Positions 17,043 to 27,683 of a DNA stretch of 43,222 nt are shown here, one piece after another. The stretch covers positions 1-43,222 of the forward strand of contig JBGAIO010000011.1 of NCBI GenBank assembly GCA_044225415.1. The letters run 5' to 3'. This DNA is from JALORV01 sp044225415 (GTDB lineage Bacteria > Pseudomonadota > Gammaproteobacteria > Burkholderiales > Burkholderiaceae_F). The position numbers were made by a program, and so were the translations under genes. Within the stretch, counting starts at the first letter, position 1. Each line of letters begins with the position of its first letter. The notes below the pieces were generated by a model. It had not been told where the DNA came from and made no database searches. It saw nothing but the letters and a program-made list of their open reading frames with translations.

Positions 17043-17881
17043 CTAGCGCGCCCACTGCACCCAGCCCTGCCATGCGGTGAGCAGGATCACCGCGCCGAAC
17101 GCGATGCGGTACCACGCGAAGGCCGTGAAGTCGTGCGTGGAGATGTAGCGGATCAGCCAGCGGATGCACAGCCAGGCCGACAGGAAGGCGAACAGCGTTC
17201 CCACCGCAAACACCGGTGCATCGGCCGCGACGAAGGCATCGCGCTGCTTCCATACCGAGTACACGCCCGCGCCGATCAGCGTCGGGATCGCCAGGAAGAA
17301 GCTGAACTCGGTGGCCGCCTTGCGCGAGAAGCCGATCAGCATCGCGCCGATGATGGTGGCACCCGAGCGGCTGGTGCCGGGGATCAGCGCCAGGCACTGC
17401 AGCAGGCCGACCTTCAGGCGTCGAGCGGCGACATGTCGTCGACGGTCTCCACGCGCGCGGTCCGCACGCCCTGCAGGTCGCGCTGTCCGTACAGCCGATG
17501 ATGCCGGGCTTCGGCCCACAGGATGATCAGGCCGCCGACGACGAAGGCCGCCGCCACCGGCACCGGGTGGAAGAGCGCCGACTTGATCATGCGACCGAGC
17601 GACAGGCCGGCGATCACCGCCGGCACGAACGCGATCGCCACGTTCAAGATGAAGCGGCGCGCTGACGCCACGCTCGTGCAGTCGCGCACGGCCGCGATCA
17701 ACCGCCTGCGGTACTCCCAGATGACCGCGGCCATCGCGCCCGTCTGGATCGCGATCTCGAAGGTCGCGACGCTGTCGCCGTGGAATCCCAGCAGCGAACT
17801 CGCGACGATCAGGTGCCCGGTGGAGGAGATCGGCAGGAACTCGGTCAGTCCCTCGACGATGCCGAGAATGGCAGCTTTCAA
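17043..17881 (-). pseudogene. uppP: undecaprenyl-diphosphatase UppP with a single-base frameshift
   Basis: UppP (BacA) recycles undecaprenyl diphosphate for cell-wall synthesis in the inner membrane. The first 155 codons carry GLTEFLPISSTGHLIV and break after DDMSPLDA; the second part, in another frame, resumes at once with LKVGLLQCLALIPGTSRSGAT, the second active-site motif, and runs to WVQWAR. The minus strand reads GACGCCTGAAGGTC where GACGCCCTGAAGGTC would restore frame, so one C is missing (plus-strand GG at 17417-17418). With the base restored the protein is about 279 aa, normal for the family. Either a recent mutation or, at a short homopolymer, an assembly error. Probably in an operon with the lipoprotein gene upstream and the AAA gene downstream. 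Confidence 0.88.
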
Positions 17882-17935
17882 CAGCGTGATCGGGTCCAGG
17901 CGCAGCTCCGCGGAGAGTGATGACCGAGTCGGCCG

Positions 17936-18475
17936 CTACTTCGGCTGCAGGCCGACGCGCAGACCGAAGGTGCCGAGTTCGAGCGTGGTCGGCGCGTAGG
18001 CGATGCCGTCGCGCGTCAGTTCCTCGGGACGGAACTGCAGCAGCGGCATCGTGCCCAGCGACTCGCCCTTCCGCTGCGCCTGCGCCTCGCTGAAGTTCAG
18101 GAAGGGAATCGACGGCAGCCGTACGTCCTCGACGCGCACGTCGGTGAGATCGATGCCGTTCTTCTGGCTGTTCAGCGCCGGCGCGCCGGAGATCGATACC
18201 ACCAGCGACAGCGGAATGCCCATCGGACCCTCGGCGAGCTTCGCCGTCCAGCCGAGTTCGATGCGCTGCGCCGTCGTCTGGAACGAGACGTCCGGCCCGC
18301 TGATCGCCAGCTTGTCCATGCCCTTGAATATCTTCTTCGTATCGATGTCGCGGCGATCGATGAAGGCGCGCTCGGCGATGTCGCTGCGCGACAGGTTGAT
18401 CGTAGGCGGCCCGAGAGCCGTGCAGGCGCTCAGTGCGGACAGGGCGAGCGACGCGATGAGGGTCGATAGGCGCAT
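17936..18475 (-). CDS. DUF1439 (YceB-like) lipoprotein
   Basis: 179 aa. From the start at 18475 the N-terminus is a lipoprotein signal (MRLSTLIASLALSALSAC) with lipobox LSAC, predicting a lipid-anchored protein in the envelope. The mature part is a single beta-rich domain (SRSDIAERAFIDRR, GMDKLAISGPDVSFQTTAQRIELGW) matching the DUF1439/YceB group of periplasmic lipoproteins; its function is not established. The longer reading begins in non-coding-looking sequence. It sits 54 bases upstream of uppP on the same strand. Confidence 0.78.
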   Translation of the reverse strand: MRLSTLIASLALSALSACTALGPPTINLSRSDIAERAFIDRRDIDTKKIFKGMDKLAISGPDVSFQTTAQRIELGWTAKLAEGPMGIPLSLVVSISGAPALNSQKNGIDLTDVRVEDVRLPSIPFLNFSEAQAQRKGESLGTMPLLQFRPEELTRDGIAYAPTTLELGTFGLRVGLQPK

Positions 18476-18563
18476 GGGAGTCGAGGTCGCCGCGTCGAGC
18501 GGAAGATGTGATGGTAGCGCGCGATTCCACCGACGTACCGTCACGAATGCGACGCTGAAAAAC

Positions 18564-18628
18564 TGGATCCCCGCTTTCGCGGGGATGACAACGCGGGCTG
18601 CTGTCGTCCCCGCGAAAGCGGGGACCCA
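18564..18628. repeat. paired GC-rich palindromic repeat (copy b)
   Basis: TGGATCCCCGCTTTCGCGGG followed by GATGACAACG faces CTGTCGTCCCCGCGAAAGCG followed by GGGACCCA. Same family as the copy near 5.6 kb but with a TTTCG/CGAAA core. It fills most of the gap between the lipoprotein start and the end of the PAS protein gene upstream on the same strand, and may end that transcript. Confidence 0.82.
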
Positions 18629-18656
18629 TTTTGACTTTCACGACCGCGGCACGGCC

Positions 18657-20372
18657 TCAGGCCACCGCCTCCGCCACCCGCTCCTCGCTGCCGTTCACCT
18701 GCTCCCGCACTGTCTCATCGATGGCATCCGCCAGCCTTCGCGCCAGCGGGCAGGCGTTGGCCATGTCGCCGCCGCGCGCGGGGTGCGCGAGCGCGCTCAC
18801 GAGTCCCGCCTCGGCCAGCGACGCATGCGGCAGCCAGATCTCCTTCAGCCGGTGTGCCTGCGCCCACAGCGCGCCGAGGTTGCCCTTGTCCGCGTTGTGA
18901 CGCAGACGGGACGCGGCGCGCGCGAACTCCGCGAGCAGGCGCGGATCGGCCTCGTTCGATGGCGGCGGGCTGGGCGGCAGCCCCGCGAGCGCGCCGAGGT
19001 CGATCGCCACGCGGGACAGATCGACCGCGTAGTGCATGCGCGCCTTGAACACGACGCCGCGCAGCGGTGTTGCCGCGACGTGGGTCTCGACGCCGGCGAT
19101 GGTCACCGTGTGCAGCGTCGCGCCGCCCGCACGCGTGCGCGCATTGCGCGGCTTCGCCCTGGCCTTCGTTTCGTCGGCGATCACCTGTCCGACCTGTCGC
19201 GCGTCGGGCTCCTGCATGCCGGTGGCCGTGACGCTGACCACGAGTTCGATGCTGCGCTCGTCGATCGACACTGCGGCGAAGTGCACGATGATCTCGCCTT
19301 CGCCGGTGTGGCGGATGACGCCGTCGATCAGTTCGGTGACCAGCGCGTGCAGCCGTGAACCGTCGCCGATCAGGCCCATGCCCTGCACTTCGCTGTCTTC
19401 GTAGCGGAAGCCAAGGCCCTTGCGCTCGGCCTTGACCACCAGGCGGCGGATGACATCGCCGCAAGCCTCTTCCAGCGTGAACGGCGTGCCGCCCGCAGGT
19501 GCCGCCGCCACCACGTCGAGCGTGGCGGGTGCCTCGCGCGAGTGTCGCGCCGGCCGGCGCGTAGCGAGTTCGTTGCGCAGGCGCGATTGCAGCCGGTCGG
19601 CCTGCTCGCGCACGCGCCGCAGGTCGGCACGCGCCTGCCGATGCGCCGAGATGTCGCGCGCCGTGACGATCAGCCCCGGCTCCTCGCCGACGCGAAACTC
19701 CGCCATCGCCATTTCCACCGGAAACTGGCGCTGGCCGCAGTGCACGATCAGTTCCTGGCGGCGGCCGACGGCCTTGCCGGCCGCGATGTCCTGCATGAAC
19801 GCGGCGTGGTCGAGCGCGCGCTGCGGCAGCGGGAACAGCAGGTCCGCGAGGTGGCAGCCGACCGCGTCGCCCTGGGTGAGCCGGAACTCGCGTTCGGCCG
19901 CGGGATTCAGTTCGCGCACCTTGCCGTTGGCGTCGAGCACGAACATCGCATCCAGCGTCGCGGCGAACATCGCCTGCCAGGCGGTGGCCTGCTGGTCGAA
20001 CTCCCGCCGCTCGCGCGACATGCGGCGCACCGAGTACAGCACTTCGTCGGACAGGCGCGCGAGTTCCTGCGACACGCTGCCACGCCGGCTTTCCAGCGGA
20101 ATGCGGCCGTCGAGGCTCGAGGCGAGATCGGTCAGGCGGCGCAGCGCGATCGACAGGCCACGCACCTTCAGTTCGTAGGCGAGCCAGCCCAGCGCCAGGC
20201 CGAGCACCAGGCCGCTGGCCGCGATGATCCACATCCGTTCCGGCCCGTCGGGCTTGATTCCCAGTGCGCGCACCATGGCGGCGGCGTCGGCGCTGGCCAG
20301 CAGCAGCGCAGGCGGCAGCGCGGCCGGCAGGCAGCGTGCAGTCAATCGATGAAACCGGGAAAGCATCGGCAT
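18657..20372 (-). CDS. PAS signalling protein with degenerate ATPase and HPt-like domain
   Basis: 571 aa. Hydrophobic N-terminus, a membrane segment near 45-69, a coiled or HAMP-like stretch to about 125, then a PAS domain (about 131-242: FAATLDAMFVLDANGKVRELN, LIVTARDISAHRQA). The region 300-440 resembles a histidine-kinase ATPase but is degraded: the N-box reads RLHALVTELIDGVIRHT without its Asn, there are no clear G boxes, and there is no HisKA phosphoacceptor helix. A C-terminal segment with AHRLKEIW (His507) resembles an HPt phosphotransfer domain. It may relay phosphate or bind a partner rather than phosphorylate itself. Starts at 20372 or 20366 are equivalent. Domain calls after the PAS are tentative. 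It lies 158 bases after the exporter operon on the same strand. Confidence 0.65.
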   Translation of the reverse strand: MPMLSRFHRLTARCLPAALPPALLLASADAAAMVRALGIKPDGPERMWIIAASGLVLGLALGWLAYELKVRGLSIALRRLTDLASSLDGRIPLESRRGSVSQELARLSDEVLYSVRRMSRERREFDQQATAWQAMFAATLDAMFVLDANGKVRELNPAAEREFRLTQGDAVGCHLADLLFPLPQRALDHAAFMQDIAAGKAVGRRQELIVHCGQRQFPVEMAMAEFRVGEEPGLIVTARDISAHRQARADLRRVREQADRLQSRLRNELATRRPARHSREAPATLDVVAAAPAGGTPFTLEEACGDVIRRLVVKAERKGLGFRYEDSEVQGMGLIGDGSRLHALVTELIDGVIRHTGEGEIIVHFAAVSIDERSIELVVSVTATGMQEPDARQVGQVIADETKARAKPRNARTRAGGATLHTVTIAGVETHVAATPLRGVVFKARMHYAVDLSRVAIDLGALAGLPPSPPPSNEADPRLLAEFARAASRLRHNADKGNLGALWAQAHRLKEIWLPHASLAEAGLVSALAHPARGGDMANACPLARRLADAIDETVREQVNGSEERVAEAVA

Positions 20373-20530
20373 GGGCGCTCGTCGGCTGTAAGTCCGGTCG
20401 TTGCCGGCGGTCGTTGCCGGACGATCCACCCATGCTGCCGCAGCCGGCGGCGTCAGGCCCGTGGATAAGGGCGGTGCGCGAGGCGCAATTTGGCGGCTGT
20501 GGAAGCGGAACCCGTCCGCCGGTGCCGCCG

Positions 20531-21763
<1,233 letters not shown>

Positions 21764-21779
21764 GCGGGCCTGCAGCGCC

Positions 21780-22553
21780 TCATGCCGCCACCTCAAGCCT
21801 TTCCAGGGCTTCCGCCGCCGACCGCTGCCTGTGCCGCGTATCGCTGACGATGCGGCCGTCGCGGAACTGCACGTTGCGCGCGGCGAATTCGGCGACGTCC
21901 TGTTCGTGCGTCACCAGCACGATGGTCATGCCCGCCGCGTTCAGCTGCTGCAGCAGCGCCATGATCTCGATGCTGGTGCGCGAGTCGAGCGCGCCGGTCG
22001 GCTCGTCGGCGAGAATCAGCGACGGATCGTTGACCAGCGCGCGCGCGATGGCCACGCGCTGCTGCTGGCCACCGGAGAGCTGCGACGGCTGGTGATCGGT
22101 ACGCGCGCCGAGGCCGACGCGCTCGAGCTGCCGGCGTGCGCGCTCGTGCCGGTCCTTCACCGGCACGTTCGCATACATCAGCGGCAGCTCGACATTTTCC
22201 AGCGCGCTGGTGCGCGGCAGCAGGTTGAACTGCTGGAATACGAAACCGATGCGGCGGTTGCGCACGGCGGCGAGCGCATCGGCATCCATGCCGGCGACGT
22301 CCTCGCCGGCCAGCCAGTAGCGGCCGGCGTTCGGCCGGTCGAGGCAGCCGATCATGTTCATGAAGGTCGACTTGCCGGATCCCGATGGTCCCATGACGGC
22401 GACGAAATCGCCGCTGTCGATGGTCAGCGACACCCCGGCCAGCGCATGCACGACGCTGTCTCCGAGCGTGTAGTCCTTGCGCAGGTCCTCGACACGGATC
22501 AGCGGCTGCGCGGCGGGCGCGCCCGAGCCAATCGCGAAATTCGCGGCACTCAT
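21780..22553 (-). CDS. MacB-type ABC transporter ATP-binding protein
   Basis: 257-aa ATPase of the MacB/LolD type. It has Walker A GPSGSGKS, the Q-loop FQQFNLLPRTSALENVELP, the signature LSGGQQQRVAIARAL, Walker B LILADEPTGALDS and H-loop VTHEQD. The ATG at 22553 overlaps the stop of the macA-like gene by one base (TGATG), indicating coupled translation. It powers the permease encoded downstream. Confidence 0.9.
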   Translation of the reverse strand: MSAANFAIGSGAPAAQPLIRVEDLRKDYTLGDSVVHALAGVSLTIDSGDFVAVMGPSGSGKSTFMNMIGCLDRPNAGRYWLAGEDVAGMDADALAAVRNRRIGFVFQQFNLLPRTSALENVELPLMYANVPVKDRHERARRQLERVGLGARTDHQPSQLSGGQQQRVAIARALVNDPSLILADEPTGALDSRTSIEIMALLQQLNAAGMTIVLVTHEQDVAEFAARNVQFRDGRIVSDTRHRQRSAAEALERLEVAA

Positions 22554-24052
22554 CAGAACATCATGCGCGGCGCGCCGCTCGACTTCTGCGCCGGCGCCGC
22601 CGTGCTCTGCGATCCGACGATGACTTCGAGACCTTCGGCCACGCCCTCGCCGGCGACCTCGGTCATCGAGCCGTCCGACAGCCCCACGCGTACGTCGAAC
22701 GGCTGCGGCTTGCCGTCCTTGAGCACCCAGACGCGGCCGCGGGTCGTGGTGGCGCCACCGCCGGCACGACCGCTGAACTCCGCGGCGATCTCGGCAAAGC
22801 GCGGCTTCTGTTCGGGCTTCAGCACGTCCTCGATCTTCGCGCGCAGTTCGGCGCGGATCGCACCGCCCGCCTTCGCGCGCGCTTCCTCGGGCAGGTCGCG
22901 CAGGCCCATGAACTTGCCGCGCATCTCCGCGAAGATCGGTTCGACGCGGCGCTGCTGTTCGTCGTCGAGCTTCAGGTCCGTGACCAGCCGCTCGCGGAAC
23001 TGCGCCATCGGATTCGCGGCACCCGTCGGCGCGGTGCTGGCGCCGGCGGACCTCGCGGTCTCGGCCGCCTTCGCCGCCGGCGCGTCCGTGGTGCCTGCGG
23101 GACGGAAGCGCAGCGCGGCGTTCGGCGCCTTCAGCACCGACTCGCGCGTGTCGGTGACGATGCGGACGTTGGCCGTCATGCCGGGGAGCAGCTCGCCGCG
23201 ATCGTTGTTCGCACTGACGATCGCGATGTAGGTGACGACGTTCTGCGCGGACTGCGGGGCCTTGCGCACGGTCTTCACTTCTCCGGCGAACGTGCGCCCC
23301 GGGAATGCATCGACCGAGAAGGTCGCACGCTGGCCGACACGGATGCGGCCGACGTCGGCCTCGTCGATCGACGTCTCGACCTGCATGTCGCGCAGGTCCT
23401 TCGCGATGATGAACAGCTCCGGCGCCTGCAGGCTGGCGGCCACCGTCTGGCCCACGTCGACGCTGCGCTTGATGACCACGCCGTCGACCGGCGCGCGGAT
23501 CTCGGTGCGCGCCAGATCCACCTTCGAGGTGGCGAGCTGCGCGTCGCGCTGCTGCACGATGGCCTGCGCGGTGCGCACCTCGGCCAGCGCCAGGTCGTAG
23601 GTGGACTGCACGCGGTCGAGTTCGGCCGGCGACGTGAAGTTGCGCGCCACCAGTTCCTTGGTGCGCTCGAGGTCGCGCTGCGTGTTGGCGAGCGAGACGC
23701 GCGCGCGGTTCAGCGACGAGCGGCCGGCTTCCAGGTCGGCCTCGGCCTGGCGCACGCGGTAGGTGAAGGTCTCCGGATCGATGCGCGCGATCAGCTCGCC
23801 CTTCTTCACGGGAGAGTTGAAGTCGACGAACAGCTGCTGGATCTGGCCCGACACCTGCGTGCCCACCTGCACCGACGTCACCGGATTCAGCGTGCCGGTC
23901 GACGACACCACGGCGGTCAGCGGGCCGCGCTCGATGGTGCCCAGCCGGTACTGCGGAGCATCGCTGGCGCCGCGCGTGAACCACCAGAAGGACGCACCTG
24001 CCGCCGAGGCGATGAGCAGCAGTGCGACACCGAACCGCACGGACTTGGACAC
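22553..24052 (-). CDS. macA: MacA-like periplasmic adaptor with an inserted helical region
   Basis: 499-aa HlyD/RND-type adaptor. A membrane anchor (residues 6-26) precedes a lipoyl half-motif (about 44-95), an alpha-hairpin (98-180), the second lipoyl half (186-215), a beta-barrel (225-300) and a membrane-proximal domain. Between the barrel and the last strands (about 350-428) is a helical, charged stretch with LDDEQQRRVEPIF and LKPEQKPRFAEI, which looks like the LTxxQ-type repeats of Spy/CpxP periplasmic proteins and is absent from E. coli MacA. The end of the protein is low complexity. It carries substrate from MacB to an outer-membrane channel. First gene of a three-gene exporter operon, 47 bases after the DUF480 gene. 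Confidence 0.87.
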   Translation of the reverse strand: MSKSVRFGVALLLIASAAGASFWWFTRGASDAPQYRLGTIERGPLTAVVSSTGTLNPVTSVQVGTQVSGQIQQLFVDFNSPVKKGELIARIDPETFTYRVRQAEADLEAGRSSLNRARVSLANTQRDLERTKELVARNFTSPAELDRVQSTYDLALAEVRTAQAIVQQRDAQLATSKVDLARTEIRAPVDGVVIKRSVDVGQTVAASLQAPELFIIAKDLRDMQVETSIDEADVGRIRVGQRATFSVDAFPGRTFAGEVKTVRKAPQSAQNVVTYIAIVSANNDRGELLPGMTANVRIVTDTRESVLKAPNAALRFRPAGTTDAPAAKAAETARSAGASTAPTGAANPMAQFRERLVTDLKLDDEQQRRVEPIFAEMRGKFMGLRDLPEEARAKAGGAIRAELRAKIEDVLKPEQKPRFAEIAAEFSGRAGGGATTTRGRVWVLKDGKPQPFDVRVGLSDGSMTEVAGEGVAEGLEVIVGSQSTAAPAQKSSGAPRMMF

Positions 24053-24099
24053 GATGGTTCCGCCGAGAGTGGGACAGGGAAAGGTCTGCGGGCGCGATC

Positions 24100-24756
24100 T
24101 TACGCAGAGGCCCTGCGCAGACCCTCGACCTGCCGGCGAAGTTCCGCAACCTCCTCGTGCAGACGCTCGATTTCGGCCTGCAGATGGGCGAGCACGCCAC
24201 TGGGCACTTCGGCTTCCCCCGCGGACGAGGCCGGCACCGCCGCGTTCGCCGGCAGCGGCGACAGAAGCTGCGCCCAGCGCTGCTCGCGCGCGCCCGCTGC
24301 GCGCGGCAGCAGGCGGACCAGCGCGCCGCCTGCCTCATCCGTGCGTGCCGCGAGCTGCTGCAGGTAACCCTCGACCGAACTGACGTCGGCGAAGCGATGC
24401 AGCCGCTCGCTCGCGGACCGCAGCTCGGCGGCGGTCTGCGGTCCGCGCAGCCACAGCGTCGCGAGCAGCGTCACCGCCTCGGACGACACGCGCAGCACGC
24501 GTGCGACGTTCTGCGAATAGCGCATCACGCGCGAGCCGCTGGACTCGATGACCAGCGACAGCGGTTTCAGGCGGTCGACAGCGGCCTGCACGTCGGCCTC
24601 GCTGGCGTGCAGCAGGGGATCGCGAGCGTTCTTCTGGTTGCAGCCCAGTGTCAACGCGTTCAGCGACAGTGGGTAAGTGTCGGGAACGGTCTGTTCCTTC
24701 TCGACGAGGACGCCGAGGACGCGGGTTTCGAGGAGGGTGAGGTCGGGGAGCTTCAT
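24100..24756 (-). CDS. DUF480/UPF0502 (YceH-like) protein
   Basis: 218 aa. Two winged-helix-like units: LTLLETRVLGVLVEKEQTVPDTYPLSLNALTLGCNQKNARDP, the family signature, and a second one around SSEAVTLLATLWLRGPQTAAELR. A C-terminal coiled coil (LAHLQAEIERLHEEVAELRRQVEGL) may mediate pairing. The family is widespread and uncharacterised; DNA binding is suggested only by fold. The start at 24756 removes an N-terminal stretch that is a translation of the hairpin downstream of thiC. It may be transcribed from its own promoter, since a strong terminator separates it from thiC. Confidence 0.85.
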   Translation of the reverse strand: MKLPDLTLLETRVLGVLVEKEQTVPDTYPLSLNALTLGCNQKNARDPLLHASEADVQAAVDRLKPLSLVIESSGSRVMRYSQNVARVLRVSSEAVTLLATLWLRGPQTAAELRSASERLHRFADVSSVEGYLQQLAARTDEAGGALVRLLPRAAGAREQRWAQLLSPLPANAAVPASSAGEAEVPSGVLAHLQAEIERLHEEVAELRRQVEGLRRASA

Positions 24757-24767
24757 CGTGGCGTAGA

Positions 24768-24801
24768 AAAATGGATCCCCGCTTGCGCGGGGATCCATTT
24801 T
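24768..24801 (-). terminator. intrinsic terminator after thiC
   Basis: AAAATGGATCCCCGC, loop TTGC, then GCGGGGATCCATTTT: a perfect 15-bp stem, with A-T ends giving a T-run on both strands (five T on the minus strand). It starts 7 bases after the thiC stop. The core matches the dispersed palindromes of the window (TGGATCCCCGC...), showing a single unit of that family serving as a terminator. Confidence 0.85.
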
Positions 24802-24807
24802 GCGCCT

Positions 24808-26691
<1,884 letters not shown>

Positions 26692-26694
26692 CGG

Positions 26695-26718
26695 CTCTCC
26701 TTGCGGCAAGAAGGAGAG
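26695..26718 (-). promoter_or_regulatory. hairpin sequestering the thiC ribosome-binding site
   Basis: On the minus strand CTCTCCTT (26718-26711) pairs perfectly with AAGGAGAG (26702-26695) around an 8-base loop. The right arm is the thiC Shine-Dalgarno sequence, 3-4 bases before the ATG. This is the expected expression platform of the TPP riboswitch, hiding the ribosome site when TPP is bound. No T-run follows, which argues for translational rather than transcriptional control. Confidence 0.7.
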
Positions 26719-26745
26719 CGGCGGCCGGGTGGTTCAACGTCCGGC

Positions 26746-26824
26746 GCGTTTCCCTCCGCCGGTGTCAACCGGATCAGGTTCGAGGGGACTCTCTCAACCG
26801 CAGACCGTGCGGTACCCCCAACGC
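26746..26824 (-). ncRNA. TPP riboswitch (THI element)
   Basis: The minus strand carries the conserved parts of the thi-box aptamer in order: P1 half GCGTT, GGGGGTACCG, the CTGCGGTTGAGAGAGTCCCC segment (consensus CUGAGA plus ACCC), CTCGAACCTGATCCGGTTGA (consensus GAACCUGAUCUGG), ACACCGGCGGAGGGAA and the closing AACGC that pairs with GCGTT. It binds thiamine pyrophosphate and represses thiC. The aptamer ends 27 bases before the sequestering hairpin. Confidence 0.95.
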
Positions 26825-26843
26825 AGCGACAGACGATACACCA

Positions 26844-26863
26844 CGCTGAACCGATGTTCAGCG
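26844..26863 (-). terminator. hairpin at the livF stop
   Basis: CGCTGAAC, loop ATCG, GTTCAGCG on the minus strand: an 8-bp perfect stem that includes the livF stop codon. It lies between livF and the thiC leader and could end or stabilise the liv transcript. No T-run follows. Confidence 0.45.
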
Positions 26864-27601
26864 GTGCTGCCCCAGCCCGAGGTAACTCTCCACCACGCGC
26901 TGATCGTTGACGAGCTGCTTCGCCGGCCCATCCAGCACCATCTCGCCCGTCTCCAGCACATACGCATGGTCGGCAATCTGCAGCGCGGCACGCGCGTTCT
27001 GCTCGACCAGCAGCACCGATACGCCGCGGCGGCGCAGCTCGACGATGATGTGGAAGATCTCGCGCACGATCAGCGGCGCAAGTCCGAGCGACGGCTCGTC
27101 GAGCATCAGCAGCGTGGGATGCGCCATCAGCGCGCGGCCGATGGCGAGCATCTGGCGCTCGCCGCCCGACAGCGTGCCGGCGAGCTGCGCGCGGCGCTCC
27201 TGCAGCCGCGGGAACAGCGCGAACACTTCCTGCATGGTCTGCGCATGGTCGCGCCGGCCCGAGCGGTAGCGCTGGAAGGCGCCGAGCAGCAGGTTGTCCT
27301 CGACCGTCATCTCGCCGAACAGTTCGCGCCTTTCCGGCACGAGCGTGATGCCGAGCGCGACGCGCTGCTCGACGGTGCTGTTCGCGAGATCGGCACCATT
27401 GACGCGCACCGTGCCGCGCGCCGTGCCGCCGGTGGGCAGGGAAGCCATGATCGCGGCGAGCAGCGTGGTCTTGCCCGCGCCGTTCGGGCCGATGACGGTG
27501 ACGATGCTGCCGGCATCCATGTCGAGGTTGGCGCGCGTCAGCGCGGCCACCTGGCCGTAGGTGACGGACAGGTCGCGAACTTCGAGCAGGCGGGAGGTCA
27601 T
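26858..27601 (-). CDS. livF: branched-chain-type ABC transporter ATPase LivF
   Basis: 247-aa ATPase. Walker A GPNGAGKT, signature LSGGERQMLAIGRAL, Walker B LLMLDEPSLGLAP (the LGLAP tail is typical of LivF) and the H-loop region with LLVEQN. The start at 27601 gives MTSRLLEVRDLSVTYG; the extra N-terminal residues of a longer reading are a translation of a palindromic repeat. It follows livMG after an 82-base gap filled by that repeat. One of the two ATPases of an importer of the hydrophobic amino acid uptake (HAAT) family. Confidence 0.93.
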   Translation of the reverse strand: MTSRLLEVRDLSVTYGQVAALTRANLDMDAGSIVTVIGPNGAGKTTLLAAIMASLPTGGTARGTVRVNGADLANSTVEQRVALGITLVPERRELFGEMTVEDNLLLGAFQRYRSGRRDHAQTMQEVFALFPRLQERRAQLAGTLSGGERQMLAIGRALMAHPTLLMLDEPSLGLAPLIVREIFHIIVELRRRGVSVLLVEQNARAALQIADHAYVLETGEMVLDGPAKQLVNDQRVVESYLGLGQHR

Positions 27602-27604
27602 GAA

Positions 27605-27671
27605 ATTGGGCCCCGGCCTGCGCCGGGGCGACGGCACACGGGCGTCGTCCCTGCGCAGGCCGGGACCCAAT
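27605..27671. repeat. paired GC-rich palindromic repeat (copy d) between livMG and livF
   Basis: ATTGGGCCCCGGCCTGCGCC followed by GGGGCGACGGC faces GGCGTCGTCCCTGCGCAGGC followed by CGGGACCCAAT. Same family as the copies near 5.6 and 36.7 kb. It occupies the gap between livMG and livF, inside what should be one operon, where it could stabilise or attenuate the transcript. Confidence 0.85.
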
Positions 27672-27683
27672 CTGACTTTGACT

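Noticed and set aside
27602..27670. N-terminal extension of LivF (GPGLRRDD ... RRRPGPN)
   Set aside because: It translates the palindromic repeat; the same peptide type appears before paaB, where another repeat lies.
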